Shown: piece after piece, positions 42,063 to 51,920 of the stretch
Layout of the letters: each line of letters begins with the position of its first letter
How positions within the stretch are numbered: the first letter of the stretch is position 1
Assembly: GCA_002786915.1 (NCBI GenBank)
Contig: PCUV01000086.1
Location: forward strand, 565 to 64,564
Direction: 5' to 3'
DNA length: 64,000 nt
From: Comamonadaceae bacterium CG12_big_fil_rev_8_21_14_0_65_59_15
Lineage (GTDB): Bacteria; Pseudomonadota; Gammaproteobacteria; Burkholderiales; Burkholderiaceae_C
Made by a program: the position numbers and the translations under genes
Notes under the pieces: model-generated
What the model was told of the DNA's origin: nothing
Seen by the model: the letters and a program-made list of their open reading frames with translations, nothing else
Databases searched by the model: none

Positions 42063-42997
42063 GCGAGTAACTCCTGGTAGGAAACGGTGGCAGTGCCAAA
42101 CTTGCCCACCACGATACCACCGGCACGGTTGGCCAACGGCATGGCCTCACGCAGACTCATGCCAGCCGCCATCATTGCCGCCAGTGTGGCGATCACGGTG
42201 TCACCCGCGCCGGTCACATCGAACACCTCGCGCGCTTGGGCGCTTACGCTGACCTGACCCTCGTCGTCAAACAGCGTCATGCCTTCTTCGCTGCGCGTGA
42301 GCACCAGCGCCTGGATGTGGTGGCGTTGGCGCAAGGCGTGCACTTTGGTCTGCAAATCGGCTTCGTTATGCCAGGCACCGATCACCTGCTGCAATTCAGC
42401 GCGGTTGGGTGTGATGGCGCTGGCATGCCGGTAGCGGGCGTAGTCGCTGCCCTTGGGGTCGATCAAGATCGGTTTGCCAGCAGCGCGGGCACGCTCGATC
42501 ATGTCACTGACGTGCGCCAGGCCACCTTTGCCATAGTCTGAAAACAGTACCGCTTGGTGGCTGGGCAGCAGGTCGATGAAGGTCGCCGTTTGCGAGGCCA
42601 GCAGCTCGGTGGTCGGGGTGTTTTCAAAGTCCATGCGCAACAGTTGTTGCTGGCGCCCGATGACACGCAGCTTGACCGTGGTCTTCAGATCGGGGTCACG
42701 ACCAAAATGGGTTTGGATACCTGTGTCGGCCACCAGTGCCTCGAGCCGGTGGCTGGCTTCGTCTTCTCCAACCACCGTCAGCAGTGAGGCCTGGGCACCC
42801 AAGGTGACGACGTTGTAGGCGACGTTGGCGGCACCCCCGTTGCGCTCTTCTTCACGCGTCACGCGCACCACAGGCACGGGGGCCTCGGGGCTGATGCGAT
42901 CCACTGCGCCATACCAATAGCGGTCGAGCATGACGTCACCGACGACGAGCACGCGGGCTTGGGCAAGTTGTTCAGGGGAAATGGGGGCGTATGTCAT
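42059..42997 (-). CDS. hldA: D-glycero-beta-D-manno-heptose-7-phosphate kinase
   Basis: A 312-residue PfkB-family kinase corresponding to the N-terminal kinase part of E. coli HldE (RfaE1). It shows [40 protein letters not shown], and the ATP site [20 protein letters not shown]. The nucleotidyltransferase domain is not fused here, so a separate hldC gene is expected elsewhere. Four-base overlaps link it to both lapB and hldD. Confidence 0.93.
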   Translation of the reverse strand: MTYAPISPEQLAQARVLVVGDVMLDRYWYGAVDRISPEAPVPVVRVTREEERNGGAANVAYNVVTLGAQASLLTVVGEDEASHRLEALVADTGIQTHFGRDPDLKTTVKLRVIGRQQQLLRMDFENTPTTELLASQTATFIDLLPSHQAVLFSDYGKGGLAHVSDMIERARAAGKPILIDPKGSDYARYRHASAITPNRAELQQVIGAWHNEADLQTKVHALRQRHHIQALVLTRSEEGMTLFDDEGQVSVSAQAREVFDVTGAGDTVIATLAAMMAAGMSLREAMPLANRAGGIVVGKFGTATVSYQELLA

Positions 42998-44145
42998 AAC
43001 TCTTCAACCCGGCATGCGGGATAACTGTCCCAGGTCTGACAACCCGGGCACTGCCAGAAATGCTGGCTCGCTTCAAAACCGCAGGCGGCGCAGCGGTAGC
43101 GCAGCAAAGGCTGCACCGCCTGGTCCAGTGCGCGCTGCACTTGCGGGTGGAATTGCTCGTGCTCCAGCTTTTCCTGCGCGATCCAGCGCGTGGCGGCTAC
43201 CAGTGACGGTGCGTGTGCCAGATGACGCGCGTAGAGTTCACGCTCTGTGAGCGGCGTGTTGCCCGGTGCCAGGCGGACCAAAGCGTCCAGCACGTCCAGC
43301 GCCGGGCTGGCGTCGTAAATGGCTTGCAGCCGGGTAAAGGGTGTGGCGGTTTGCTGCAATGCCAAACTGACCTCGGCCAGCGGGCCGGCAATCAGCGGTG
43401 CTGCCGCTGGTGTGTGCTCCAGCGCCTGCAACAGCAAGCGCTGCGCTTGTGTTTGCTGACCCTGCTGTGCATACAGGTGTGCCAGTTGCAGCCGCGCGCG
43501 CGCAGCCTGCGGCGCACGCTCAATGGCTTGCTGCAACAACTGATGTGCCTGTTCGTCGTTGCCCTGACTGTTGGCGTGCGCGGCTTGCTCACACAGGTAA
43601 TGCGCCAGGCGCAGGGAGAAGTTGCCTTGGCCAGCCTGCTCGAGTTTTTCGGCCACTTCAGCGGCCAACGCCCAGTCGCGGCTGCGCTCGTAATTGGCCA
43701 GCAGCGCCAGGCGTGCCTCTTGTTCGAAGGGCGTCCCCTCCAGTTTGCGCAGCGCTTCTTCGGCGCGGTCCAGCAAGCCGGCTTTCAGGAAGTCCAGTGC
43801 CAACGCGTGCTGGGCCCGGTGGCGATCACCCTGGCTGAGGTCGCCGCGCGACAGCAGGTGCTCGTGCACGCGCACGGCACGCTGATATTCGCCCCGACGG
43901 CGAAACAGGTTGCCCAGCGCAAAGTGCAGTTCAGAGGTGTCCGGGTCGTTCTGGACTGCCTCTATGAAAGCGTCAATGGCCTGGTCTTGCTGTTCGTTGA
44001 GCAGGTAGTTCAGGCCACGAAAGTAGGCCTTGGGTGTGTTGCGGTCTTCCAGACGGATTTGCCGCAGGTCCAGGCGCGAGGAGACCCACCCCAGCACAAA
44101 AGCCAGGGGCAGCCCCAGCAAAATCCAGCTTAAGTCAAAGTCCAT
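42994..44145 (-). CDS. lapB: Lipopolysaccharide assembly protein LapB (YciM)
   Basis: A 383-residue inner-membrane-anchored TPR protein. The start at 44145 (MDFDLSWILLGLPLAFVLGW) gives the expected N-terminal membrane anchor. Successive TPR units follow (AYFRGLNYLLNEQQDQAIDA, ELHFALGNLFRRRGEYQRAV), and a C-terminal rubredoxin-like metal module has CAACGFEASQHFWQCPGCQT. With LapA and FtsH it controls LpxC turnover. The gene overlaps hldA by four bases and lapA by eleven. Confidence 0.93.
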   Translation of the reverse strand: MDFDLSWILLGLPLAFVLGWVSSRLDLRQIRLEDRNTPKAYFRGLNYLLNEQQDQAIDAFIEAVQNDPDTSELHFALGNLFRRRGEYQRAVRVHEHLLSRGDLSQGDRHRAQHALALDFLKAGLLDRAEEALRKLEGTPFEQEARLALLANYERSRDWALAAEVAEKLEQAGQGNFSLRLAHYLCEQAAHANSQGNDEQAHQLLQQAIERAPQAARARLQLAHLYAQQGQQTQAQRLLLQALEHTPAAAPLIAGPLAEVSLALQQTATPFTRLQAIYDASPALDVLDALVRLAPGNTPLTERELYARHLAHAPSLVAATRWIAQEKLEHEQFHPQVQRALDQAVQPLLRYRCAACGFEASQHFWQCPGCQTWDSYPACRVEEL

Positions 44146-44452
44146 CGCTGTACGCGGGTTGCACCATGGTCGGTGCGTCGCTGTGTGCAGGGGTGTTGGA
44201 AGCGGTTGACACAACGTCTTTGGGTTGTGCCAGGTGCCGCTGCCGCCAGCGCCAAGGAATCATGCCTAACACGCCGACCGCGACGCCCATGGCGAACGTC
44301 AACAAGACCACCAGCACCAAGGACGACTGCCATTGGTTGCCAAAGAAAAAGTGCACCGTGACGGGCTGTTCGTTATTCAGGGCAAAAGCGAACAGGGTAA
44401 AAAAAATGGCTGCCTTGAGCATCCATTTGAGCAGCCAGAACAAATTCTTCAT
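44135..44452 (-). CDS. lapA: Lipopolysaccharide assembly protein LapA (DUF1049)
   Basis: A 105-residue inner-membrane protein with two hydrophobic segments (LLKWMLKAAIFFTLFAFAL and SSLVLVVLLTFAMGVAVGVL) separated by the family stretch NNEQPVTVHFFFGNQW. Works with LapB. It lies between ihfB and lapB in the order usual for proteobacteria. Confidence 0.92.
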   Translation of the reverse strand: MKNLFWLLKWMLKAAIFFTLFAFALNNEQPVTVHFFFGNQWQSSLVLVVLLTFAMGVAVGVLGMIPWRWRQRHLAQPKDVVSTASNTPAHSDAPTMVQPAYSDGL

Positions 44453-44521
44453 GGTAGTGACCCCGTGCGTCGAAATTGTAAAGGTCTGATCAACGCCGGG
44501 TGCATGACGACGCGCTGGGTG

Positions 44522-44836
44522 TCACTCTGTCGGCGCGGTCTCGATCAGCTCAGGTGTGTGCGCATCGACGGCTTCGCGCAACGCCTTGCCTGGTTTGAAG
44601 TGAGGCACGCGCTTTTCCGGAATTTCGACACTTTCACCGCTGCGCGGATTGCGACCCAGGCGCGGTAAACGGTGGTTTACTGAAAAACTGCCAAAACCAC
44701 GGATTTCAATGCGGTGACCACGTGCCAGCGCTTCGTTCATGGCGTCCATAATGGACTTGACGGCAAATTCCGCATCACGCAGCGTGAGCTGGCCAAAACG
44801 TTCGGCGATTTTTTCTACAAGATCAGAGCGGGTCAT
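44522..44836 (-). CDS. ihfB: Integration host factor subunit beta
   Basis: A 104-residue DNA-bending protein of the HU/IHF family. The start at 44836 ([20 protein letters not shown]) is the conserved one; an upstream in-frame ATG adds six unlikely residues. The DNA-binding arm has [20 protein letters not shown] and NPRSGE. It shapes promoters such as sigma-54-dependent ones, which is relevant to glnA in this window. A terminator separates it from rpsA. Confidence 0.96.
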   Translation of the reverse strand: MTRSDLVEKIAERFGQLTLRDAEFAVKSIMDAMNEALARGHRIEIRGFGSFSVNHRLPRLGRNPRSGESVEIPEKRVPHFKPGKALREAVDAHTPELIETAPTE

Positions 44837-44852
44837 GGCAACACTTTCATCC

Positions 44853-44890
44853 AAAAAAACGACCGGTCAGCCCGTGACGGCGCCGGTCGT
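44853..44890 (-). terminator. Rho-independent terminator after rpsA
   Basis: On the minus strand ACGACCGG and CCGGTCGT form a perfect 8-bp stem around a 15-16-base GC-rich loop, followed directly by seven T residues. It lies between the rpsA stop and ihfB, so it should trim or attenuate transcription into ihfB-lapAB. Confidence 0.85.
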
Positions 44891-44909
44891 GACGACAACG
44901 GCCGAGGAT

Positions 44910-46589
44910 TTAGTTGTTGTCCAACTTGGCGCGCAGCAGAGCGCCCAGGCTGGTCGTACCCGCGTTCTCACGGGCGGATTGTTGGCTCAGGTGGGCCATG
45001 GCCTCGCTCTGGTCGGCGGCGTCCTTGGCCTTGATCGACAGCTGGATGTTGCGGCTCTTGCGATCGATATTGACCACCACAGCGCTGACTTCGTCACCTT
45101 CTTTGAGAACGTTGCGCGCGTCTTCGACCCGGTCACGAGAAATTTCTGAGGCACGCAGGTAACCGATGATGTCGTCGCCCAGCAGCACCTCGGCACCCTT
45201 GGCATCGACTGATTTGACCTTGCCGGTGACGACAGCGCCCTTGTCATTGATCGAGGCAAAGGTGGTGAAGGGATCAGAGTCAAGCTGTTTGATACCCAGC
45301 GAGATGCGCTCGCGGTCCACATCCACGGCCAGCACGATGGCTTCCACTTCCTGGCCCTTCTTGTATTCGCGCACAGCGGCTTCACCGGGCTCGTTCCAAG
45401 ACAGGTCAGACAGGTGCACCAGACCGTCGATGCCAGCAGCCAGACCCACAAACACGCCAAAGTCGGTGATCGACTTGATGGGGCCCTTGACGCGGTCGCC
45501 GCGCTTGGTGTTCTGGGCGAATTCTTGCCACGGGTTGGCCTTGCACTGCTTCATGCCCAGGCTGATGCGACGCTTGTCTTCATCAATCTCGAGCACCATG
45601 ACTTCGACCTCGTCGCCCAGCGCCACGATCTTGGCCGGTGCCACGTTCTTGTTGGTCCAGTCCATTTCAGACACGTGCACCAGGCCTTCGATGCCGGGTT
45701 CGAGTTCCACAAACGCGCCGTAGTCGGCGATGTTGGTGATCTTGCCAAACATGCGGGTGCCCGAGGGGTAGCGGCGGTTCACGCCCATCCACGGGTCGTC
45801 GCCCATTTGTTTGAGACCCAAGGAGACGCGGTTTTTCTCGGTGTCAAACTTGAGGATCTTGGCGGTGATTTCCTGACCAGCGGTGACCACTTCAGACGGG
45901 TGACGGACACGGCGCCAGGCCATGTCGGTGATGTGCAGCAGGCCGTCGATACCGCCCAGATCGACAAACGCGCCGTATTCGGTGATGTTTTTCACCACAC
46001 CTTGAACGATGGCGCCTTCGCGCAGCGTTTCCATCAGTTTGGCGCGCTCTTCGCCCATACTGGCTTCAACCACGGCGCGGCGGGAGAGCACCACGTTGTT
46101 GCGCTTGCGGTCAAGTTTGATAACCTTGAACTCAAGGGTCTTGTTCTCGTATGGCGTCAGGTCTTTGGTGGGGCGGGTATCGACCAACGAGCCGGGCAAG
46201 AAAGCACGGATGCCGTTGACCAGCACGGTTAGGCCGCCCTTGACCTTGCCGCTGGTGGTGCCGGTGACGAATTCGCCGGTTTCCAGCGCTTTTTCCAACG
46301 CCATCCAGGACGCCAGGCGCTTGGCCGTGTCGCGGCTCAGGATGGTGTCACCGTAGCCGTTTTCAATGGAGCCAATGGCCACCGAGACAAAGTCGCCGAC
46401 CTGGACTTCGATTTCGCCTTGGTCGTTCTTGAACTCTTCCAGCGGCACGTAGGCCTCGGACTTGAGGCCGGCATTGACCACCACAAAGCTGTGGTCGATG
46501 CGAACAACTTCGGCGGTGATGACTTCACCGGGTCGCATTTCGGTGCGTTGCAAGGATTCTTCAAACAGGGCGGCAAAAGATTCAGACAT
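44910..46589 (-). CDS. rpsA: 30S ribosomal protein S1
   Basis: A 559-residue protein with six S1 RNA-binding repeats, the full Gram-negative length. It starts [20 protein letters not shown]. Repeat cores such as [40 protein letters not shown] and [20 protein letters not shown] are evident. It brings mRNA to the ribosome. It lies downstream of aroA-cmk with a 157-base gap that probably carries its own promoter. Confidence 0.98.
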   Translation of the reverse strand: MSESFAALFEESLQRTEMRPGEVITAEVVRIDHSFVVVNAGLKSEAYVPLEEFKNDQGEIEVQVGDFVSVAIGSIENGYGDTILSRDTAKRLASWMALEKALETGEFVTGTTSGKVKGGLTVLVNGIRAFLPGSLVDTRPTKDLTPYENKTLEFKVIKLDRKRNNVVLSRRAVVEASMGEERAKLMETLREGAIVQGVVKNITEYGAFVDLGGIDGLLHITDMAWRRVRHPSEVVTAGQEITAKILKFDTEKNRVSLGLKQMGDDPWMGVNRRYPSGTRMFGKITNIADYGAFVELEPGIEGLVHVSEMDWTNKNVAPAKIVALGDEVEVMVLEIDEDKRRISLGMKQCKANPWQEFAQNTKRGDRVKGPIKSITDFGVFVGLAAGIDGLVHLSDLSWNEPGEAAVREYKKGQEVEAIVLAVDVDRERISLGIKQLDSDPFTTFASINDKGAVVTGKVKSVDAKGAEVLLGDDIIGYLRASEISRDRVEDARNVLKEGDEVSAVVVNIDRKSRNIQLSIKAKDAADQSEAMAHLSQQSARENAGTTSLGALLRAKLDNN

Positions 46590-46746
46590 GTTGTGATGCG
46601 GCGCGAACCGCAGGTTAAAACACGGTTTGACCCGTGGGGTTACGTTTTTTGAACCTCAACCGCAGCGCACCGTTGCGATGCAAAAAAGTCGGCTGAGGGC
46701 CGGTTGCAGCGGGGTGAATCGCTACAGTTTCAGCCGCTTTGACAGG

Positions 46747-48744
46747 TCAAAACGGCTGTTTGCCTTGCCACCAGTACAACACCTGATCGACCGACGCTTG
46801 AATCGACAGGTCAGAGTTGTCCAGTAACTGGGCGTCTGGCGCGGCTTGCAGGGGTGCGACGCTGCGCGACGTGTCGCGCGCATCACGCGCTTGCAGGTCG
46901 GCGCGAAGGGTCGCAATTGTAGTCGAAATTCCTTTTGAAATCAGTTGCTTGTAACGCCGTTGCGCGCGTCGGTCGGCGCTGGCAGTTAAAAACACCTTGA
47001 GCGTGGCGCGCGCAAAGATGACGGTGCCCATGTCGCGCCCATCTGCCACTAGGCCGGGCAGCTTGGAAAAACCGTGTTGCAACGCCACCAGCGCGGCGCG
47101 CACCTGCGGCAAGGCCGAGATGATGGAGGCGTCCATGCCCACTTGTTCGGTGCGGATGTCCTGGCTGACGTCCGCGCCCGCGAGCAGCACGCGGTCGTCT
47201 GAAAATTCGATCGACAGGGTACGCGCCAGTGCGGCGATGTGGGGTTCAGCAGCGGCGTCCAGCGCTAGCCCGGCACGTGCCGCAGCCAACGCGGTGATGC
47301 GGTACAGCGCGCCCGAGTCCAGCAGGTGGTAACCCAGCGCCTTGGCCAGTGCCGCTGCCAAGGTGCCCTTGCCTGAAGCGGTCGGACCGTCGATACAGAT
47401 CACCGGGATCTGCTCGGCCCGCGCTTGAACCAACCCGAACATGGTCTCGAAATAGTCCGGAAAGGTCTTGGCCACGCACGCCGGGTGCTGGATGCGCACC
47501 GCCAGTCCGGCTGGGTTGAACGCGGCCAAAGAAAAGCACATGGCCATGCGATGGTCGTCGTAAGTGCTGATGCTGGCGGCGCGCCACTGCTGCGCATTAG
47601 CGGGCGGGGTGATGCGGATGAAGTCCGGGCCTTCCTCGACGGTTGCACCGAGTTTGCGCAACTCACAGGCCATGGCCGCAATGCGGTCGGTTTCCTTGAC
47701 GCGCCAGCTGCCAATGTTGCGCAGCGTGCTGGTACTGTCGGCGTAGAGGGCCAGCATCGCCAGCGTCATGGCCGCGTCGGGGATGTGGTTGCAGTCAAGA
47801 TCGATGGCGCGCAGTGGCCACACCGTGCGCGAGACTTCCAGCCAGTTGTCGCCAGAGGCCACGTGCGCGCCCATTTGTCGGGCTGCGTCGATAAAGCGGA
47901 TGTCACCCTGGATGGAGGCCGCACCCACCCCTAATATTTTGATATTCTTTTGTTCCTCGGCCCTTGCTGCCAAAGCGCCAATAGCTATGAAATAACTAGC
48001 GGATGAGGCATCTGCCTCAACGTGGATCTGACCGGGTGAGCGCAGCGCGCTGCCCGCAGGAATGGTAAAGCGCTGCCAGCCGTCACGCTGCACCGGCACG
48101 TTGAAGCGCTCCAACAGGTTCAGCGTGATGTCAATGTAGGGTCGCGAGATCAGCTCACCCACCACCTCGATCACCACGTCTTGCCGGGCCACCAGGGGCA
48201 GCGCCATCAACAGCGCGGTGAGAAACTGGCTCGACACGTCGCCGCGCACGCGGATCGGTTTGCCCAGACACAGTTGCGGTTGTCCAATGTGCAGCGGCGG
48301 GTAGCCGGGCTTTTCCAGGTAATCGATCTGGCAGCCCAATTGCTTGAGCGCGTCCACCAGATCGCCGATGGGGCGCTCATGCATGCGGGGTACACCGCGC
48401 AATTCATAGTCGCCGCCCAGCACTGCCAGTGCCGCCGTCAGCGGGCGGATGGCGGTGCCCGCATTGCCCATGAACAACTTGGCAGATGCTTGTCTGGGCT
48501 GCCCGGCCATGCCGTGGATCGTGACGCTGCGGCCCTGTTGCTCGACACCGCATCCAAGAGTCCGGAGCGCTTCCAGCATGACGCGGGTGTCGTCCGAGTC
48601 CAGCACGTCGTGCACCTGGGTCACCCCTTGACACAGCGCGGCCAGCAACAGCACGCGGTTCGAAATGCTCTTGGAGCCGGGCAGGGTGACGCTGCCATGG
48701 GCCGAGGTTAGAGGCGGAATGTCCAGAAAAACCGTGTCGAACAT
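46747..48744 (-). CDS. aroA-cmk: Fused 3-phosphoshikimate 1-carboxyvinyltransferase / cytidylate kinase
   Basis: A 665-residue fusion. Residues 1 to about 440 are EPSP synthase: [67 protein letters not shown], ending [14 protein letters not shown]. From about 443 a cytidylate kinase follows: [20 protein letters not shown] (Walker A), [30 protein letters not shown]. The two enzymes (aromatic amino acid synthesis and CMP phosphorylation) are adjacent genes in many bacteria and are joined without a stop here. A segment at about residues 249-271 of AroA coincides with an interspersed-repeat-like stretch. Confidence 0.96.
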   Translation of the reverse strand: MFDTVFLDIPPLTSAHGSVTLPGSKSISNRVLLLAALCQGVTQVHDVLDSDDTRVMLEALRTLGCGVEQQGRSVTIHGMAGQPRQASAKLFMGNAGTAIRPLTAALAVLGGDYELRGVPRMHERPIGDLVDALKQLGCQIDYLEKPGYPPLHIGQPQLCLGKPIRVRGDVSSQFLTALLMALPLVARQDVVIEVVGELISRPYIDITLNLLERFNVPVQRDGWQRFTIPAGSALRSPGQIHVEADASSASYFIAIGALAARAEEQKNIKILGVGAASIQGDIRFIDAARQMGAHVASGDNWLEVSRTVWPLRAIDLDCNHIPDAAMTLAMLALYADSTSTLRNIGSWRVKETDRIAAMACELRKLGATVEEGPDFIRITPPANAQQWRAASISTYDDHRMAMCFSLAAFNPAGLAVRIQHPACVAKTFPDYFETMFGLVQARAEQIPVICIDGPTASGKGTLAAALAKALGYHLLDSGALYRITALAAARAGLALDAAAEPHIAALARTLSIEFSDDRVLLAGADVSQDIRTEQVGMDASIISALPQVRAALVALQHGFSKLPGLVADGRDMGTVIFARATLKVFLTASADRRAQRRYKQLISKGISTTIATLRADLQARDARDTSRSVAPLQAAPDAQLLDNSDLSIQASVDQVLYWWQGKQPF
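47934..48000 (+). repeat. Diverged interspersed repeat-like stretch within aroA
   Basis: TTCCTCGGCCCTTGCTGCCA then AAGCGCCAATAGCTATGAAA resembles the interspersed repeat (GGCTCTAGCCCTTA, AAGCGC, AGCTAT). It encodes [20 protein letters not shown], a segment that aligns with a short variable hairpin of EPSP synthase. Similarity is moderate, so this assignment is tentative. Confidence 0.45.
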
Positions 48745-48749
48745 GGGAA

Positions 48750-49622
48750 TCAGGTGATCTCGGTCATGCGCCAGTGCGCGCGCGCGCTGCTGGCCTGGGT
48801 GATCAGCGCTTCCAGCACCCGCTGATCCGCGCCTTGCATGGCGGTCTCAAACAACTGAAGCTGGTCGCGCAACAACTGGCACTGCGCCAACACCTCGGAG
48901 CGGTTGGCCAAAAAAATATCGCGCCACACCGCCGGGTCACTGGCAGCGATGCGCGTGGCGTCGCGAAAACCGGGACCGGCCAGCGCCAGAAAATTCTGCC
49001 CGCGCGATTGGCCACACACCGCATTCATCAAGGCAAAAGACAGCAGATGCGGCAGATGGCTGACGGCCGCGAATGTGGCATCGTGCGCTTCAGGCGTCAT
49101 GTGCACGATGCGGCTGCCCACGGCACGCCACACTTCAGTGGCGCGTTGCAAATGATCGCTGCGGGTGATGTCGGTTGGGGTCAGGATCACTTGGCAACCA
49201 CGGTACAGGTCCGCGTCGGCGTTTTCCACCCCCGCGAGTTCCTTGCCGGCAATCGGATGCGCGGGAACAAACGACGCAGCCAGCTCTTGCAGGCCGCGGC
49301 GTGCCGCCTGCACCACGTCGTTTTTGGTGGAGCCCACGTCCATGATCAGCGTTTGCGGCGTGACCCTATCCCGGATGGATTTAAAGGTGGCTTCCGACGA
49401 CGCCACCGGTACGGCGATCAGAACGATGTCCGCGCCCGAAACGGCCAGCAACGCCGACGGAGCTTCCACGTCGATCACGCCAAGCTGGCGCGCCCGGTCG
49501 GTGGTGGAGGGCGACTTGCTGTAACCCACCACACGTTTGACCAGACCGGCCTTCTTGAGTGCCAATGCAAACGACCCCCCCATCAGGCCGCATCCGATCA
49601 GGCCCAGTTGCTCGAACATCAT
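48750..49622 (-). CDS. tyrA: Prephenate dehydrogenase
   Basis: A 290-residue NAD-dependent enzyme of tyrosine synthesis. It has a Rossmann start [20 protein letters not shown], then [40 protein letters not shown], and helical C-terminal [18 protein letters not shown]. No chorismate mutase or ACT domain is fused. It overlaps pheA by four bases and lies five bases before aroA-cmk. Confidence 0.94.
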   Translation of the reverse strand: MMFEQLGLIGCGLMGGSFALALKKAGLVKRVVGYSKSPSTTDRARQLGVIDVEAPSALLAVSGADIVLIAVPVASSEATFKSIRDRVTPQTLIMDVGSTKNDVVQAARRGLQELAASFVPAHPIAGKELAGVENADADLYRGCQVILTPTDITRSDHLQRATEVWRAVGSRIVHMTPEAHDATFAAVSHLPHLLSFALMNAVCGQSRGQNFLALAGPGFRDATRIAASDPAVWRDIFLANRSEVLAQCQLLRDQLQLFETAMQGADQRVLEALITQASSARAHWRMTEIT

Positions 49623-50701
49623 TCCGTCACCGGGTAGCTACCGAGCACCTTGTAAAAGGCACACAGGCTGCGCAACTCTTCCAGTGCGGCTGCAACGTTG
49701 GACTGCGACGGGTGGCCTGCCAGGTCAATGTAAAAGTAGTATTCCCATTGACCGGAGCGTGCCGGGCGTGACTCGAAGCGGGTCATGGAAACGCCGTGTT
49801 TCTTGAGCGGCACCAGCAGGTCGTGTACCGCGCCGGGGCGGTTGTTGACCGAGACGATCAGGCTCGTGCAGTCGTTGCCGCTGGGCGCGGGTGCAGCCAT
49901 GGTTTGCGGCAGGCAGATCACCGCAAAGCGCGTGCGGTTGAAGGCGTCGTCCTGGATCGCGTACGAGGCCACGTGCAAGCCAAATTCGCTGCCGGCGCGT
50001 TCGCTGGCAATGGCCGCCCAGGCCGGGTTGGTGGCGGCCAGGCGCGCGCCTTCGGCGTTGCTGGGTGCGGCGCGTCGATCCGCGTGGGGGAGGTGGGTGG
50101 TGAGCCAGTCTTGGCACTGCGCCAGCGCTTGCGGGTGCGCATAAACGGCTTCAATGTCGTGCAGCGCAGGCTCCAGGCGCAGCAGGTTGTGGCGTACCAG
50201 AAAGCTGGTTTCGCCGATGATGTGCAGCGGCGAATTGAGCAGCAGGTCGAGCGAGCGCGAGATCACGCCCTCGGATGAATTTTCGATCGGCACCACGCCA
50301 AATTCGGCGCTGCCCGCTGCCGTGGCGCGAAACACCTCGTCGATGCTGATGCACAGCACGCGCGCCATGCTGGCGCCAAAGAACTGGATCGCCGCCTGCT
50401 CGCTGAAGGTGCCCGCCGGGCCCAGAAAAGCGACGCGTTGCGGCGCCTCCAGCGCACGGCAGGCCGACATGATTTCGCGCCAGAGGATGGCCACACTCAA
50501 TTGCTTGAGCGGCCCGGCGTTGCGCGCTTGCAGGTTGTGGATGACCTGGTTTTCACGGTCGGGGCGAAACACGGCCGAGCCGTCGAGCTTTTTCACTTCG
50601 CCCACCTCATGCGCTAGCGCCGCGCGCCGGTTCAGCAGGGCCAGCAGTTCGCGGTCCACGGCGTCAATCTGGTCGCGTAATTCAGGCAGGGTCTTGGCCA
50701 T
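49619..50701 (-). CDS. pheA: Bifunctional chorismate mutase / prephenate dehydratase (P-protein)
   Basis: A 360-residue enzyme of phenylalanine synthesis. Chorismate mutase helix at the N-terminus (LPELRDQIDAVDRELLALLN), then the prephenate dehydratase domain (RVAFLGPAGTFSEQAAIQFF, GVVPIENSSEGVISRSLDLL) and a C-terminal ACT domain with NRPGAVHDLLVPLKKHGVSM and ESRPARSGQWEYYFYIDLAG for phenylalanine feedback. It sits between serC and tyrA; no hisC-type aminotransferase lies between, unlike some Burkholderia. Confidence 0.96.
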   Translation of the reverse strand: MAKTLPELRDQIDAVDRELLALLNRRAALAHEVGEVKKLDGSAVFRPDRENQVIHNLQARNAGPLKQLSVAILWREIMSACRALEAPQRVAFLGPAGTFSEQAAIQFFGASMARVLCISIDEVFRATAAGSAEFGVVPIENSSEGVISRSLDLLLNSPLHIIGETSFLVRHNLLRLEPALHDIEAVYAHPQALAQCQDWLTTHLPHADRRAAPSNAEGARLAATNPAWAAIASERAGSEFGLHVASYAIQDDAFNRTRFAVICLPQTMAAPAPSGNDCTSLIVSVNNRPGAVHDLLVPLKKHGVSMTRFESRPARSGQWEYYFYIDLAGHPSQSNVAAALEELRSLCAFYKVLGSYPVTE

Positions 50702-50758
50702 GGGTGTTGCAGACGGGTTGAATAAGACGACAGTGGACGACGGTGGTTTATACCGGGC

Positions 50759-51850
50759 TCAGCCGTGACGTGCTTCGAAGTCGCGCAGATAAGCCACCAG
50801 CGCCTGCACCCCCGCAAGCGGCATCGCGTTGTAGATGCTGGCGCGCATGCCGCCGACCGATTTGTGTCCTTTGAGCTGCAGCAGGCCACGCTCGCGGGCA
50901 CCGGCCAAAAAGGCCTCGTTCAGGCGCTCGTCGCGCAGGTAAAACGGCACGTTCATGCGCGAACGGCAGGCCACATCGACGCGGTTGACGTACAACTCTG
51001 ACTGGTCGATGGCGGCGTACAGCAGCTCGGCCTTGGCGATGTTGCGTGCTTCGATGGCCGCAATGCCCCCCTGGCGCTTGAGCCACTTGAACACCAGACC
51101 GGCCACATACATCGAGTAGGTGGGCGGTGTGTTGAACATCGACTGGTTGTCGGCCACGGTCTTGTAATTGAACGCGCTGGGGCAGATGGGCAGGGCGCGA
51201 TCGAGCAGATCGTCGCGCACCACCACCAGCGTCAACCCGGCGGGGCCCAGGTTTTTTTGCGCGCCGCCAAAGGCCAGGCCAACGCGCGACCAATCCACCG
51301 GGCGTGAGGCCACATGCGACGAAAAGTCAATCACCAGCGGCGCGTCGCAACCCAGCGCCTTCAGGTCGGGCAGCGTAGGGTATTCCACACCGTTGATGGT
51401 CTCGTTGGAGCAGATATGCACGTAGGCGGGGCGGGCGCTGAGCTGCCATTGCGAAGGAGCGGGCAGGGTGGTAAAGCCGCTGGCCTGGGTGGTAGCGACC
51501 TCGCGCACGGCGCAGTAGCGCTTGGCTTCAAGGGCAGACTTCTGGCTCCAGCTGCCGGTGACGACAAAGTCGGCGTTCTGGCCGCGCGACAGGTTCAGCG
51601 GCACGATGGCGTTTTCAGCCAGGCCACCGCCTTGCATGAACAGCAGCTTGAAGTGGGCCGGCACCGCCAGCAGTTCGCGCAGGTCGGCTTCGGCCTCGGC
51701 GTAAATCTGGCCAAACTCCTTGCCGCGATGGCTCATTTCCATCACGCCCATGCCACTGCCGTGCCAGTCAAGCATCTCGGCGGCGGCCTGCATGAGCACC
51801 TCCTCTGGCATGGCGGCCGGTCCGGCAGAAAAATTATAGGGACGGGTCAT
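50759..51850 (-). CDS. serC: Phosphoserine aminotransferase
   Basis: A 363-residue PLP enzyme of serine and pyridoxine synthesis. It starts [20 protein letters not shown], has the family [17 protein letters not shown], the PLP lysine region [20 protein letters not shown], and C-terminal [21 protein letters not shown] copy of the interspersed repeat lies between its start and gyrA. Confidence 0.97.
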   Translation of the reverse strand: MTRPYNFSAGPAAMPEEVLMQAAAEMLDWHGSGMGVMEMSHRGKEFGQIYAEAEADLRELLAVPAHFKLLFMQGGGLAENAIVPLNLSRGQNADFVVTGSWSQKSALEAKRYCAVREVATTQASGFTTLPAPSQWQLSARPAYVHICSNETINGVEYPTLPDLKALGCDAPLVIDFSSHVASRPVDWSRVGLAFGGAQKNLGPAGLTLVVVRDDLLDRALPICPSAFNYKTVADNQSMFNTPPTYSMYVAGLVFKWLKRQGGIAAIEARNIAKAELLYAAIDQSELYVNRVDVACRSRMNVPFYLRDERLNEAFLAGARERGLLQLKGHKSVGGMRASIYNAMPLAGVQALVAYLRDFEARHG

Positions 51851-51851
51851 C

Positions 51852-51920
51852 TCAAAAAATAGATAAGAAATAAGGCTCTGGCCCTTGATTTATATGCGCT
51901 ACAAGCTATTGAATAGATAG
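51852..51920 (+). repeat. Interspersed repeat copy between gyrA and serC
   Basis: AAAAAATAGATAAGAAATAA, GGCTCTGGCCCTTGATTTAT, ATGCGCTACAAGCTATTGAA form a good copy. It fills nearly the whole 70-base gap between the gyrA stop and the serC start. Confidence 0.85.
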
